From Candidatus Cloacimonadota bacterium (lineage in GTDB: Bacteria; Cloacimonadota; Cloacimonadia; Cloacimonadales; Cloacimonadaceae), in the NCBI GenBank assembly GCA_028695495.1, contig JAQVIX010000016.1:1-38148 (forward strand): a stretch of 38,148 nt of DNA, read 5' to 3'. The notes beneath the pieces were generated by a model that saw nothing but the letters and a program-made list of their open reading frames with translations, ran no database searches and had not been told where the DNA came from. The position numbers and the translations under genes are program-made. Shown piece by piece: positions 1-8,239 of this stretch; within the stretch, counting starts at the first letter, position 1; every line of letters starts with the position of its first letter.

Positions 1-126
1 AATGATGGCTTTGATCTATCAAGCGCCAATCTCTAAAAGGAATGCTCATATTCGGAAAGAACAAATGGGAACCGAAGCAATGACTCGAAGTCAATCGGCA
101 TCCTCATCTGTCCCTTCCGTCTTTCT
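1..126. other. Host DNA left of the prophage
   Basis: Chromosomal sequence up to the insertion point. No complete gene is visible. When joined to the right flank at the target duplication, a minus-strand frame crosses the junction and reads about 41 codons (Met at 30316 on the right side, stop near position 24 here), so a small host ORF may have been split. Too little flank is present to decide. Confidence 0.6.
122..126. repeat. Target-site duplication, left copy (TTTCT)
   Basis: TTTCT directly precedes the TG that opens the prophage and recurs directly after the CA that closes it at 30278-30282. Five base pairs is the duplication length made by Mu-type transposases. Confidence 0.9.
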
Positions 127-160
127 TGTAAAGAGTCATCTATTTCTGCAAATTGGGTCA
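127..160 (+). repeat. Terminal inverted repeat, late-gene end
   Basis: It begins TGTAAAGAGTCATCTATTTC and continues through the first binding-site copy into the second. It matches the reverse complement of 30244-30277 at 33 of 34 positions; the only difference is A versus G at the eighth base. Confidence 0.92.
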
Positions 161-507
161 TCTATTTCTGCAAGGGTTGTAATCCTGTAATAGAGAGGGA
201 TTAGGCGGTGTTTTTGGCTATTTATTGGAGAGGGCAATCTTGGCGAAAAAGAGGGTAAATGGAGTGAAATGGGTCAGTGATTTCTGCAAATGGCGCGGGA
301 ATTTGCAGAAATAAATGACCTAAAAAGGCACTATATTGAGTGGATTAGACTAATTTGGGTCAGTGATTTCTGCAAATGTCAGTGATTTCTGCAAGGATTT
401 GGACACAGAAATACCAAGGAGAGCTATTTGTTTGACTCACCTGGTGTAGTTGAGTGAAGTTATTGGGTCAGTGATTTCTGCAAATTGGGTCAGTGATTTC
501 TGCAAAT
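135..507. promoter_or_regulatory. Array of eight transposase-binding-like sites
   Basis: Eight copies of GGTCAGTGATTTCTGCAAAT or its GGTCATCTATTTCTGCAA variant lie at 135-153, 155-173, 271-291, 301-320 (inverted), 357-377, 378-395, 465-485 and 487-507. Three tandem pairs have starts 20-22 bp apart, about two helical turns. The same motif recurs four times at the other phage end in opposite orientation, as expected of MuA end sites. Mu itself has three sites per end. Copies 271-291 and 301-320 form an inverted pair. Function is inferred from position and symmetry. No gene is seen in 127-681. Confidence 0.75.
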
Positions 508-681
508 TGGCAGAGAATCAGAGATTTGAGGATCCCCCTAGCAAGTAGTATAGTATAAACCATAAAAAGTATGTAGTATAGATGAGCATCGTAGAGCCGA
601 TGCCGAATAACTATGTGCAGTGTGGATATATATGTGTCCCGCGATTGGCGAATGAGTCGAATCAATATAGCTCTCATGATA
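508..681. other. Non-coding stretch between end sites and the last late gene
   Basis: No supported gene. It holds short AT-rich repeats of the type GTAGTATA near 546-585. No clear terminator hairpin follows the last late gene, whose stop is at 682. Confidence 0.5.
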
Positions 682-1335
682 TCAATCTCTGCTAATAACA
701 AGTAGATTGTAAATTGCATCGAGAGTGTCCTTGCCTGCAACGAGTCCGACCTCGACGACGACAAATCCTGCCTGATGAATAATATTGGCAATGTATAAGT
801 GACCGGCGCAGTGATTAACAAGGATCACAAAAGGGAGTTTAACATATTCGTAATTTAGGACATGTTTAGCGACATTGTCTATGCCGATTATTGCTGGACT
901 GCTAAAAGACTCATCGCCCTCGCCGTCTTTTTCATCCTGTATTTCGTGAACAATTTTTGACAAACTGAATTCGATAGCGTTCAGGTGTTCGGATGTGATT
1001 GCATCTTTAGCAAGCTTTTGGGCGGAGATTATGCCATCCTTTAGGTGATTATTATTAATGATTCCAGGCTGTAGTGCCCCGGAATCGAGGGGGCCTACGA
1101 AGCAGCATTTTCCGGAGAAAGCAGGCGGATTGAACACATCATCCCAGATTTCATAAAAACCGAACTGCGAAGGATCTGACGTAGAGAATTCGTAAAATCC
1201 GGTAAGCGAGAGGTCTGCAAGGAGAAGTCCAGATTCCCAGGCTTCGCCGGGGCGGACAAGACGCACTTTACGTTCAGTATCTGGCATACGCTGACCAGAT
1301 TCCACTTTATAGTAGGCGATGCCGTATTTATACAT
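682..1335 (-). CDS. Putative tail fibre / distal tail protein
   Basis: This is a 217-residue protein and the last gene of the late operon, where tail fibre or receptor-binding genes usually sit. The middle part, about residues 88-118, has the hydrophilic helical pattern (NNHLKDGIISAQKLAKDAI) seen in many phage tail fibres, where it leads into a trimeric stalk. The C-terminal 70 residues are hydrophobic and beta-rich. There is no signal peptide or membrane anchor. It starts 10 nt after the stop of the upstream tail gene. The tail-fibre role is inferred from position and this motif; the receptor is unknown. The DGR target, not this protein, is the diversified one. Confidence 0.6.
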   Translation of the reverse strand: MYKYGIAYYKVESGQRMPDTERKVRLVRPGEAWESGLLLADLSLTGFYEFSTSDPSQFGFYEIWDDVFNPPAFSGKCCFVGPLDSGALQPGIINNNHLKDGIISAQKLAKDAITSEHLNAIEFSLSKIVHEIQDEKDGEGDESFSSPAIIGIDNVAKHVLNYEYVKLPFVILVNHCAGHLYIANIIHQAGFVVVEVGLVAGKDTLDAIYNLLVISRD

Positions 1336-1345
1336 TTATGGCTCC

Positions 1346-1801
1346 TTAAAACTGATTTACGATTATATCATCATCTTCGAGCGAGGCGACCAGCCCGTAA
1401 TTAAAGTAAGGCGGAGTAATGAGGTATAAAGAGATCATTGTGAATTGGGTTTTATCCACAAATTCATGGAGATTATCCGGGCATTTGGGAGGCTCTTTGA
1501 GCCGGACAGGGAACTGCTGAAGTTGATTGGGAGTAGCCAAATATTCAAGGAAAAAATCTCCATCGGCTTTGAGAAAAGAAAGAAGAGATCTATAGTTATC
1601 TGGAGACAGGACAACAGATAACGTGAATGTATCTTCGTGATATTTTCCACGTCTGTGTATGATGGTGGGATCGAAAGGACTTGTTTTTTCATGTCGATAT
1701 TTTACGGAGGGCATGTAATCTATCTGTCCATTTGGGCATAGGATAGCGTAGGCAATACCTTCCGTGAGGCGAATGAGCTTGAATCCTGTTAAAGCTTCCA
1801 T
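1346..1801 (-). CDS. Phage tail protein (distal tail / baseplate)
   Basis: This 151-residue protein lies between the hub-like protein and the fibre-like protein. It overlaps the end of the hub gene by 13 nt. The sequence is beta-rich with a segment around residues 57-80 (DTFTLSVVLSPDNYRSLLSF) like those in distal-tail proteins. There is no signal peptide or transmembrane segment. I assign it to the tail from position and general character; the exact family is not recognised. Confidence 0.55.
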   Translation of the reverse strand: MEALTGFKLIRLTEGIAYAILCPNGQIDYMPSVKYRHEKTSPFDPTIIHRRGKYHEDTFTLSVVLSPDNYRSLLSFLKADGDFFLEYLATPNQLQQFPVRLKEPPKCPDNLHEFVDKTQFTMISLYLITPPYFNYGLVASLEDDDIIVNQF

Positions 1802-3270
1802 GATTTTACCTTATATTCATCACTTTGGAAATCCGTTTGAATTTCATATATATGATAATTTGAGTTTTTTACAGAGATTATATCTCCGAGATTGATTGAA
1901 TATTTTGCGATATTGTCGATGGTAAAATCGCAGGTGGTTTTAGCTGCGTAGAAATCAATCAGTTGGTTTTGAATTTCCTGCGCCAAAACAGTAGTATCTC
2001 CAGCCAATACATCGAGAGCAGAGGTATCTGGCAATTCCTGGTCTGCTCGGGACTCGACCATTGACAGTATATCTGCATCATCTATGGTATGTGTGGATAA
2101 AGGCAATGCTGATTTGAGGCGCAAATAGATGATACCGGCAGCATTGGCAGTAATAGTGGCGTTGTACAGCATGAGCATGGCCTGAAGCGCTTGGATAGAT
2201 GATGTATGTTCGGTAAGATGCGTTTCGTAGAATTTACCAGGATGCAGTTTAGAGGGGTAGAGATTACCAGTGCATACGATATCTAACCAAGACCCCATCA
2301 AATGAGATTGAGAATAAGAGCGCCCATCGGCAGCAGCGGAAGGAAGCAGCGAAGTTAAAGAATCAGGATTGACGCCGTTGTTTTGGAAGAATGTGCGGAA
2401 ATCTGCATAAAAATCTTCGATGTTATCCTCGTTGTCAAACCAATCCGTTTCTTTTTCGAATACTTCAACAAGAGGACAGACAGAATTAAAAAAGCGGATA
2501 ATATAGCCGAGATAACGCGCTTTGTAAAGAGAGATATAATGATCTGAAGGAGCCTCCAACAAGATATAATGTGCGAAACAAAAAGAAATGGAACCAGAGA
2601 GGGTATCATGCCGAAAGCCGCGGTCTGGCGAAGAATAAGAATAATCGTAATTGACCTGAACTGATCGGCCATAGGGCGGCAGTGGAAGCTCTAACATATA
2701 AGCGTAATCAATGCGTTTGATAACAAGAGGGTCGCTGGGCGATATATTGTAAGAAGGCAGAGGTAATGCGCCGTTATATGGGATGGAGATAGGAATGGTT
2801 TGGGTAATTTTTTGGATAAAATATCCGAGTATCCAGCCTGGCATATATCCAGCGGTAAGGGCATAGAAGTGTTTGACATCTGAAAAAATAGTTAATAGGC
2901 GGATTTTGTCATATGCGGTGATACTAATAAGCTCGGATGCGTGATCACGGGATAAGCTGGATGTATCGATAATGCCAGAAAAAAAGAGAGTATTGTTTTG
3001 GTACGCCTTAATTTCGTAATGGCTAATATAGCGAGGATGTTCATTTTGCGGGTTTAAAAGGCAGTCTTGCAGCCATGGATCAAGATAGCACTCGAAGCGC
3101 AAGCGGCGGGGTTCGCGAGTATAATTTGATACGCTTTGTAGCCGCTGTGGAGAGAGGGAAAGGCTGATAATCTGGCGGCTGATAGCTGAATCCGCAAGCG
3201 AATGAACGGAGTGTCCGTAATCCGAAGCAGTGGTACAACCTTGGATAAAATCGATGCGGAAGTGATTCAT
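1789..3270 (-). CDS. Tail hub / Tal-like baseplate protein
   Basis: This 493-residue protein follows the tape measure gene with a 4-nt overlap. The start region, with repeated beta strands, and the last 40 residues (INLGDIISVKNSNYHIYEI followed by a basic YKVKSWKL end) fit the hub fold that caps the distal tail tube: such proteins end with a strand describing a 'domain at which something is defined' pattern. The middle is Tyr/Ser-rich. No lytic peptidase or muramidase motif is apparent. The role is inferred from gene order tape measure, hub, distal proteins. Confidence 0.6.
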   Translation of the reverse strand: MNHFRIDFIQGCTTASDYGHSVHSLADSAISRQIISLSLSPQRLQSVSNYTREPRRLRFECYLDPWLQDCLLNPQNEHPRYISHYEIKAYQNNTLFFSGIIDTSSLSRDHASELISITAYDKIRLLTIFSDVKHFYALTAGYMPGWILGYFIQKITQTIPISIPYNGALPLPSYNISPSDPLVIKRIDYAYMLELPLPPYGRSVQVNYDYSYSSPDRGFRHDTLSGSISFCFAHYILLEAPSDHYISLYKARYLGYIIRFFNSVCPLVEVFEKETDWFDNEDNIEDFYADFRTFFQNNGVNPDSLTSLLPSAAADGRSYSQSHLMGSWLDIVCTGNLYPSKLHPGKFYETHLTEHTSSIQALQAMLMLYNATITANAAGIIYLRLKSALPLSTHTIDDADILSMVESRADQELPDTSALDVLAGDTTVLAQEIQNQLIDFYAAKTTCDFTIDNIAKYSINLGDIISVKNSNYHIYEIQTDFQSDEYKVKSWKL

Positions 3271-6206
3271 ATTTCGCTCCGGATAATTTTTCCGCGGTCT
3301 GCTATTTCTGAGATTTTTACGGGGTCGTTTGAGAGGGGATCGACATGGATATCGAAGTGAGTAGGCTGCTGAATAATCTGGATAAGAGATTTATTTATTT
3401 GGCTGAGCATCTCCACTACCGGAGAAGAGGAAGGGACGGCGCCACCAGAAGCAAAGGCATAGGCAGGAGCAGAGGGAAAGGACATGGGTGGCAGTGCAAG
3501 AGAGGAGAGAGCGGACTTGACTTTGGAGAGGGGTTCAAAATTTAGAAAATCGAAGAAGGATTTTCCGAGAGTGCGGACGCGTTCGCGAGCGATGATGTAT
3601 TCATCGCCTTCGGCTTCGATAAGGACACCTCCGCGTGCGTGCGAGGGTCCGGAGAGGAGTCCCCCGGTGGCAGCCTGGGGAGGGCGGAATTCCATGGCTT
3701 TGATATTGGCGACATTTTGCATCCCCGCCAAAATGGCAGCAGCAGCGGCGGCAATAGCAAGCGCGGGGCCGACCACTGGGATGCCAACCATGGCCTTGTA
3801 CGCGGCATTGGCAGAAGCGAAGGTATCTATAGTCGCCTGCATCATTGAGAGAGTTTTGGCGCGGTTGAAGCCTTTTTTTGTTTCCTTATCCTGGGAAGCG
3901 GCAAGATTGCCCAAGATAGAAGAGACTCCTTTGACGGCTGCTTCGGCGTATTTGGCTTTGACATCGAGGATCATCTTTTCGTTTTGTTCGGTGATTTCCG
4001 CTTCGGAGATGCCAGCTTTGATCATTTCTTCTTTTTTTCGTTCAAAGAATCGATTAATCTCACGAATGCGGGCAGAATAGGAGTCATTTTCGAGCCCTTC
4101 ACTGCGCCTGAGAAAGGCATCCTGAATATCTTCAATGGCCTGCGCTTCTGCGATAATGCGATCTCGCTTTTCTTTTTCATGTAGCCCGTGGCGGAGATTT
4201 GCTTCTTTGAGTTGGGCGAGGATAAGGTTGCGTTCTTTTTCGGGGAGGTTTGTTTTTGCCCACTCATAGTATGCTTCCATGGTGGACTTTAGGGCATCGT
4301 ATGAAGAGACGCCGAGGGAATTGAGATTGGAATAATAATCGATATCGGCGCGGAAGAGATTTTGGGTATCTGCGATGTGTTTTTGCTCGATTTTGTTGTC
4401 TTCAGATTCCTTCCAGGCATTGAGATTTTCGAGAGCAGTGGTCTGTGCGGCAGAATCTTTTTGGGTGGCAGCGGAGATGATATCCGAGCGGCGCTGGTAT
4501 TCGGCTTCGATGCGCTGAGTTTCGGAAAGGCGGAGGTTGGCGAGTTCGTCCATGAGTTTTTGGGCTTCGGACGAAATAGTCCCGGTAGCATCGCCGACAG
4601 GAACCTCGAAGCTGAGATTAGTGATATCTGCCAGGGCTTGAGAGTAGGCGGTGGCGAACTTGGAGAGTTCGGTTTTGGCAGCTTCGAGGCGCTCTGAAAC
4701 GGATGCGACTGTATCGATAATCATGGGTGGGTGCATGCCTTTGGGAGCCATGAATTCGACTCCTTTTTCTAGGAGTTCATTGTATTTGACCTGTAGCTCG
4801 GCAACCTTTCGCAATTGAGCCTGGTAGCGTTCGCCATAAATCTCCGTTATTTGTTTATTCAGGAGATTTTCAGATACTCCTTTGAGGGTATTTACAAGGC
4901 GATCGTAAGAAGAAGTTTCGAGATCGATATTGGATAAGTATTCGCCATAGGTCGAATTAAGGGTTTGAATGATGTTTTTAAGCTCGATTTTTTCCTGGGC
5001 AGTGAGATTGGTGGCGGACTTGAGTTCGAGCAGCCTAGCAGCCAGGAGATTGAATTTTTCAGACTGGACAGACACCTGGCGATTGGCGTCAGCAATTGCT
5101 TCTTCGACTGAGAGGTGGGTATCGGCAAAGCCCTGGGCGGCATCGGCGGCATCGCGGGTGGATGCGGCATAGGCGGCGTATGAGAAGGCGCCAATGGTGG
5201 CAGCGCCAGCAACCAGGGAAATAATGCCAGCGATGGGATTGATAACGGCTTTGAGGGCAACAATGGCCGTGGCAAGGGTGGTAATAGTAACGGCGAGCGT
5301 GGAGATGACGGGGATGGCGAGAGCGATGCCGGCAGTAAGCCCCTGAAGGACGGGAGGGAGAGATTGCCAGGCTTCCATTAGCCAGCGAGATGCTTGGAGG
5401 ATGGGATTGATGATTACATCCAGAAAAGAGCCGAGAGTTTCTTTGATATCTCCCCAGGTATTCATATTTTGGATGCGGAGATCTGCGAGTGCGGCAGCGG
5501 TACCGCCATAATCTGCGGTGAGTTTTTCTACGAGGTATGAAACTCCTTCGGTTTTGAGGCGGGTATCATCCAGAGAGATGCCATAACGGGAAAGCATGGC
5601 AGTATTTCCGTCCAAGGCACGACCGAAGAGATTGAAGGCCGTTTCAAGAGTCATTCCGGCGGCTTTATTTGCTTCGGCAAAATCAATAAGAAGAGGTGTG
5701 AGTGCGCGTACGTCTACGGCGGAGACCTTGAAGGTTTGAGAAAGCCGGGCCATGAGGGGCAAGAGGGCTTCATCGCCATAATTTGTGACGCTTTGCATGG
5801 CTGAGGCGAAGACCTTCATCTCATCGGCGGCGGAGCGGAAGGCAATTGCTGTGAGGATTTCTGCCTGGCGTTGGATAAGTGCGGAATCGAGGAAGGAATT
5901 GATGCCATTGGTGAGGGATTGGACGGACTTGATTACACCCTGGACAGCGATATTTAGGTCTCGGATGGTGCCGAGGGCCTGGGTGGTGGATATCCTGATT
6001 TCGGCGGGGGTTTCAATCTGTTCTTTGGTCTCTTTTGCGTTATCCTGAACGGCGCGTATTTTCCCGCGGGCATCTGTAGTAAGGATGCGGAGAGATGCGG
6101 GATCTTCGATTTTGAGGCGGGCGATTTCGGCTTCATCGGTTATGCGGATGAGTTTTTCGCGGACGCCGGCATCGTCCAGGATGACACGGAAGACGATATT
6201 AGCCAT
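3267..6206 (-). CDS. Tail tape measure protein
   Basis: At 979 residues this is the longest phage protein. It scales tail length and is carried inside the tail tube. About residues 1-130 are charged and helical. Around 270-350 lies a long Ala/Ile/Val-rich hydrophobic block (IALAIPVISTLAVTITTLAT and on), followed by coiled-coil-like helices to about 760. Near the C-terminus an Ala-rich hydrophobic segment is followed by GGLLSGPSHARGGVLIEAEG, a motif commonly seen in tape measures. At a rough 1.5 Angstrom per residue the tail would be near 150 nm. It overlaps the chaperone extension frame by 8 nt upstream and the hub gene by 4 nt. Confidence 0.88.
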   Translation of the reverse strand: MANIVFRVILDDAGVREKLIRITDEAEIARLKIEDPASLRILTTDARGKIRAVQDNAKETKEQIETPAEIRISTTQALGTIRDLNIAVQGVIKSVQSLTNGINSFLDSALIQRQAEILTAIAFRSAADEMKVFASAMQSVTNYGDEALLPLMARLSQTFKVSAVDVRALTPLLIDFAEANKAAGMTLETAFNLFGRALDGNTAMLSRYGISLDDTRLKTEGVSYLVEKLTADYGGTAAALADLRIQNMNTWGDIKETLGSFLDVIINPILQASRWLMEAWQSLPPVLQGLTAGIALAIPVISTLAVTITTLATAIVALKAVINPIAGIISLVAGAATIGAFSYAAYAASTRDAADAAQGFADTHLSVEEAIADANRQVSVQSEKFNLLAARLLELKSATNLTAQEKIELKNIIQTLNSTYGEYLSNIDLETSSYDRLVNTLKGVSENLLNKQITEIYGERYQAQLRKVAELQVKYNELLEKGVEFMAPKGMHPPMIIDTVASVSERLEAAKTELSKFATAYSQALADITNLSFEVPVGDATGTISSEAQKLMDELANLRLSETQRIEAEYQRRSDIISAATQKDSAAQTTALENLNAWKESEDNKIEQKHIADTQNLFRADIDYYSNLNSLGVSSYDALKSTMEAYYEWAKTNLPEKERNLILAQLKEANLRHGLHEKEKRDRIIAEAQAIEDIQDAFLRRSEGLENDSYSARIREINRFFERKKEEMIKAGISEAEITEQNEKMILDVKAKYAEAAVKGVSSILGNLAASQDKETKKGFNRAKTLSMMQATIDTFASANAAYKAMVGIPVVGPALAIAAAAAAILAGMQNVANIKAMEFRPPQAATGGLLSGPSHARGGVLIEAEGDEYIIARERVRTLGKSFFDFLNFEPLSKVKSALSSLALPPMSFPSAPAYAFASGGAVPSSSPVVEMLSQINKSLIQIIQQPTHFDIHVDPLSNDPVKISEIADRGKIIRSEI

Positions 6207-6318
6207 TGATTAGCCCCTTTTTTAGGTTTGTATAGGCTATACAGAAGCGTAGGTATAGCTCATCTATGGAAAGAGAAGCGAAGTCTGTAGCGTTGAAGCC
6301 GAGGGAGCGGAGTGCCAT
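6199..6318 (-). CDS. Tail chaperone second frame (gpT-like extension)
   Basis: A 39-codon frame from ATG at 6318 (MALRSLGFNATDFASLSIDE onward, ending in NLKKGLING) lies between the chaperone and the tape measure, overlapping the tape measure start by 8 nt. It is in the -1 frame of the upstream 110-residue gene and stays open upstream across that gene's stop codon. Lambda-type phages make a gpG/gpGT pair this way immediately before the tape measure. It could instead be translated alone, but the ribosome-binding site before the ATG is weak (only GAG). I favour a frameshift extension. Confidence 0.6.
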   Translation of the reverse strand: MALRSLGFNATDFASLSIDELYLRFCIAYTNLKKGLING

Positions 6319-6329
6319 TTCAAACTCGG

Positions 6330-6662
6330 TCAATTGGTTTTTCGATTTTTGGGAGCGGCTGCTGGGGATGCGATATTGGAAAGCCAGTCGCTGAATTTGC
6401 TTGCGTTGGCTTTCATATACGCGAAAAAAGAGAGGATAAGCTCCAGTCCGGCGATGGCATCGATGCTTTCGGGGTCCTGCCCCAGTATTTCTATAATGCG
6501 GGCATCGATCTGGGATTGGTAGATGAGATCGATAAGCTGGATTTCGGTGAGATTAAGGGAGCCGGATAGGAGATCGGCAAAGGATGTGCGGATAGGCTCG
6601 GCGGCAATGATGGCGCCGAGTATCTCGCGGAGTTTGGTATATGGGAGGGTGATTTGAGGCAT
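6330..6662 (-). CDS. Tail assembly chaperone (gpG-like)
   Basis: A 110-residue acidic, helical protein just upstream of the tape measure gene, the conserved place of tail assembly chaperones, which bind and keep the tape measure soluble during tube assembly. The C-terminus is short and basic (PKNRKTN), typical for the unshifted product of a frameshifting gene. The start has a good AAGGAG ribosome-binding site 5 nt upstream of the ATG at 6662. The mRNA near the stop contains two A5 runs where ribosomes could slip to the next frame. Confidence 0.7.
   Translation of the reverse strand: MPQITLPYTKLREILGAIIAAEPIRTSFADLLSGSLNLTEIQLIDLIYQSQIDARIIEILGQDPESIDAIAGLELILSFFAYMKANASKFSDWLSNIASPAAAPKNRKTN
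6338..6350 (-). promoter_or_regulatory. Candidate -1 ribosomal frameshift site
   Basis: On the coding strand two A5 runs, in CCCAAAAATCGAAAAACC, lie just before the zero-frame TGA (6330-6332). At the second run, zero-frame AAA can re-pair perfectly one base back, which enters the frame of the 6199-6318 extension. This is not a classic X-XXY-YYZ heptamer, so the exact slip point is uncertain. Confidence 0.45.
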
Positions 6663-6664
6663 TA

Positions 6665-6799
6665 TTACTCCTTTATGGTGTTTATCGGCTGCTTGAAGTA
6701 GAAAGCACTATCAAAAGGAACTGGAAAAGCAGGACCATGATAAGCGCTTTCTACTCCAATTTTTGAGCGCAGGGCAGCATTTTGTTCATGATTAAGCTG
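6665..6799 (-). other. Start-less coding-like frame after tail tube gene
   Basis: A 44-codon open frame with protein-like composition (it includes GVESAYHGPAFPVPFDSAFY) runs from the 3' end of the upstream tail gene to a TAA whose preceding AAGGAG is the ribosome-binding site of the chaperone gene. It has no ATG, GTG or TTG. It lies in the +1 frame of the tail gene that stops at 6792, so it could be a C-terminal extension made by +1 frameshifting near GCT TAA, or a decayed small gene. No function is assigned. Confidence 0.4.
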
Positions 6800-7319
6800 T
6801 TATTTTGTAGATGCGGATTTTATCGGAATTACCGGTAAAATTGGCAGTGAGGGTTACCTGTGGTACTTTATCGGATTCCGCCTTCCAATCAGCTTTGAAG
6901 CGCATGCCAATGAATATAACGGCATCTGTGCGATCTCGATTCAGGAGGATGATAGAGATATCCTTGGCAGCGAAAGCGCTGGACTCGAAATAGGCTTTTG
7001 TTTTATCCGAAATACCGGCAACGACCAATTCTATGCTGGATTCTCGGCGCCCAGGAATGCAGTAATTTCGAGTGCGTAATTTTTCTACAGAGGAATCTAC
7101 TTTTGCAGGAGCTTCGGCAAGCTCGCCCAGGGAAGTAAAAGAGGCGGCAAGGGCGGTGGCGAGAGACGTGCGCGTGGCAAACATGGTATTGATTGCGGAT
7201 ACGGTATCGGCGCCTTCGGCAAAGTAAACTTCATCGCCCGGCATTACTGCGGATAGGTCTGCAAAATCGAGCGAGGTACCGGCGGGGGGAATGGGGACTT
7301 CGGGTATAGTTTCTGCCAT
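6792..7319 (-). CDS. Tail tube-like protein, copy 2
   Basis: This 175-residue protein is a clear paralogue of the gene immediately upstream. Shared blocks include GELAEAP, a K/LRTRNY segment, a PG[KR]R segment and KAYFES, at matching spacing. Position before the chaperone and tape measure and the beta-rich sequence fit a major tail (tube) protein. One copy may form the tube and the other a terminator, tube variant or decoration; this cannot be decided here. The 3' end continues into an open +1 frame (see 6665-6799). Confidence 0.6.
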   Translation of the reverse strand: MAETIPEVPIPPAGTSLDFADLSAVMPGDEVYFAEGADTVSAINTMFATRTSLATALAASFTSLGELAEAPAKVDSSVEKLRTRNYCIPGRRESSIELVVAGISDKTKAYFESSAFAAKDISIILLNRDRTDAVIFIGMRFKADWKAESDKVPQVTLTANFTGNSDKIRIYKITA

Positions 7320-7331
7320 GATTATTCTCCT

Positions 7332-7871
7332 TTATTCGGCATCTGGAATGTTGGGGATGATGTAGATGTTTTGGCTGGTGGAGCCGCTAAACTCGGAAGA
7401 TATCACGATGTTATATAGCCCATCCACTTCCGCAGACCAGTCCAGTGTCCAGGCAAGGCCATTGAATAGGACAGCGCGGGAGCGTTCTCGGTCTATAACG
7501 CAGATAGAGAGAGGAACTCCCGATATTTGGGGACTTTCGAAATACGCTTTTTGGAGGTTTGAAATTCCAGCAATCGTAAGACTAACGGAGTTTGTGCGTT
7601 TCCCAGGTAGAGTGTAGTTTCGGGTTTTGAGTGCCTCCGCAGACGAACCAAAATCTCCAGGAGCCTCGGCAAGCTCGCCCATTAAGATGAAGCTATCCTC
7701 GATGGTGGCAGCGGCTATTTCCTTATCTGGGAAAAAGGTATCTGCATCAAAAGCCGCGAAGGCGCCTATTCCGAGAAAGATTTCATCGCTTGGAACTACG
7801 GCCAGCTGGGCACTAAAGGCGAGGTCTGTGGCAGATATGCCGCTCGGCAGAGTGGGTTTCTTGAAAGCCAT
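7332..7871 (-). CDS. Tail tube-like protein, copy 1
   Basis: This 179-residue protein is paralogous to the next gene (GELAEAP at about 68-74, then ALKTRNYTLPGKR and LQKAYFES). It is beta-rich without signal or membrane segments. It lies between the head genes and the chaperone/tape-measure pair, where the major tail protein is expected. Its ATG overlaps the stop of the upstream membrane-protein gene by 1 nt. The duplication looks old because identity is limited to the core motifs. Confidence 0.6.
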   Translation of the reverse strand: MAFKKPTLPSGISATDLAFSAQLAVVPSDEIFLGIGAFAAFDADTFFPDKEIAAATIEDSFILMGELAEAPGDFGSSAEALKTRNYTLPGKRTNSVSLTIAGISNLQKAYFESPQISGVPLSICVIDRERSRAVLFNGLAWTLDWSAEVDGLYNIVISSEFSGSTSQNIYIIPNIPDAE

Positions 7872-8224
7872 TAGAATACTCCCTTTATTTTGGTGATGAT
7901 GGAGCCAAAGTGTTTACGGTTTTTCCAGACGAATTCAACGGCTCCGCCGATAGTGCCAAAGACTTTTAGGAGGAGGTTTTTTTTCTTTTTGGGGAGATTT
8001 GCTTCGATGGTGGCAACGGCGCGCTGTTTTTTTACGGCATTTGTAATGTCTGGTCCGTTGGCGACATCCTGAACGATATCGAGGATCATGGTGAGTGCAG
8101 CGGCGATTTGGGTGCGGTCTGCCTGGCGTTTCCAGATAAGCCCAATGATCCAGACGATTACGACAGAGAGGGCAGTGATCACGAACTGCTGGTTTTGGGA
8201 TAAGAGATTGATAATAGTATTCAT
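7871..8224 (-). CDS. Small membrane protein, holin-like
   Basis: A 117-residue protein with one strong N-terminal transmembrane helix (FVITALSVVIVWIIGLIW, about 14-31) and a basic, partly amphipathic C-terminal half with a KKKK cluster near 80. One membrane span plus charged tail is compatible with a holin or lysis regulator, but also with other inner-membrane proteins. It lies between a signal-peptide protein and the tail tube genes. I do not recognise a family. Confidence 0.45.
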   Translation of the reverse strand: MNTIINLLSQNQQFVITALSVVIVWIIGLIWKRQADRTQIAAALTMILDIVQDVANGPDITNAVKKQRAVATIEANLPKKKKNLLLKVFGTIGGAVEFVWKNRKHFGSIITKIKGVF

Positions 8225-8239
8225 GTGTGTCTCCTTTTT

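Noticed and set aside
135-507. CRISPR array
   Set aside because: Spacing is irregular, copies are tandem or inverted without unique spacers of constant size, and the same motif caps the opposite prophage end.
468-821. 117-codon minus-strand frame near the phage end
   Set aside because: It runs from inside the tail-fibre gene through the binding-site array, with protein composition unlike real genes; its end simply translates the repeated motif.
3484-4080. 198-codon plus-strand frame in the tape measure gene
   Set aside because: Shadow of the tape measure; skewed composition.
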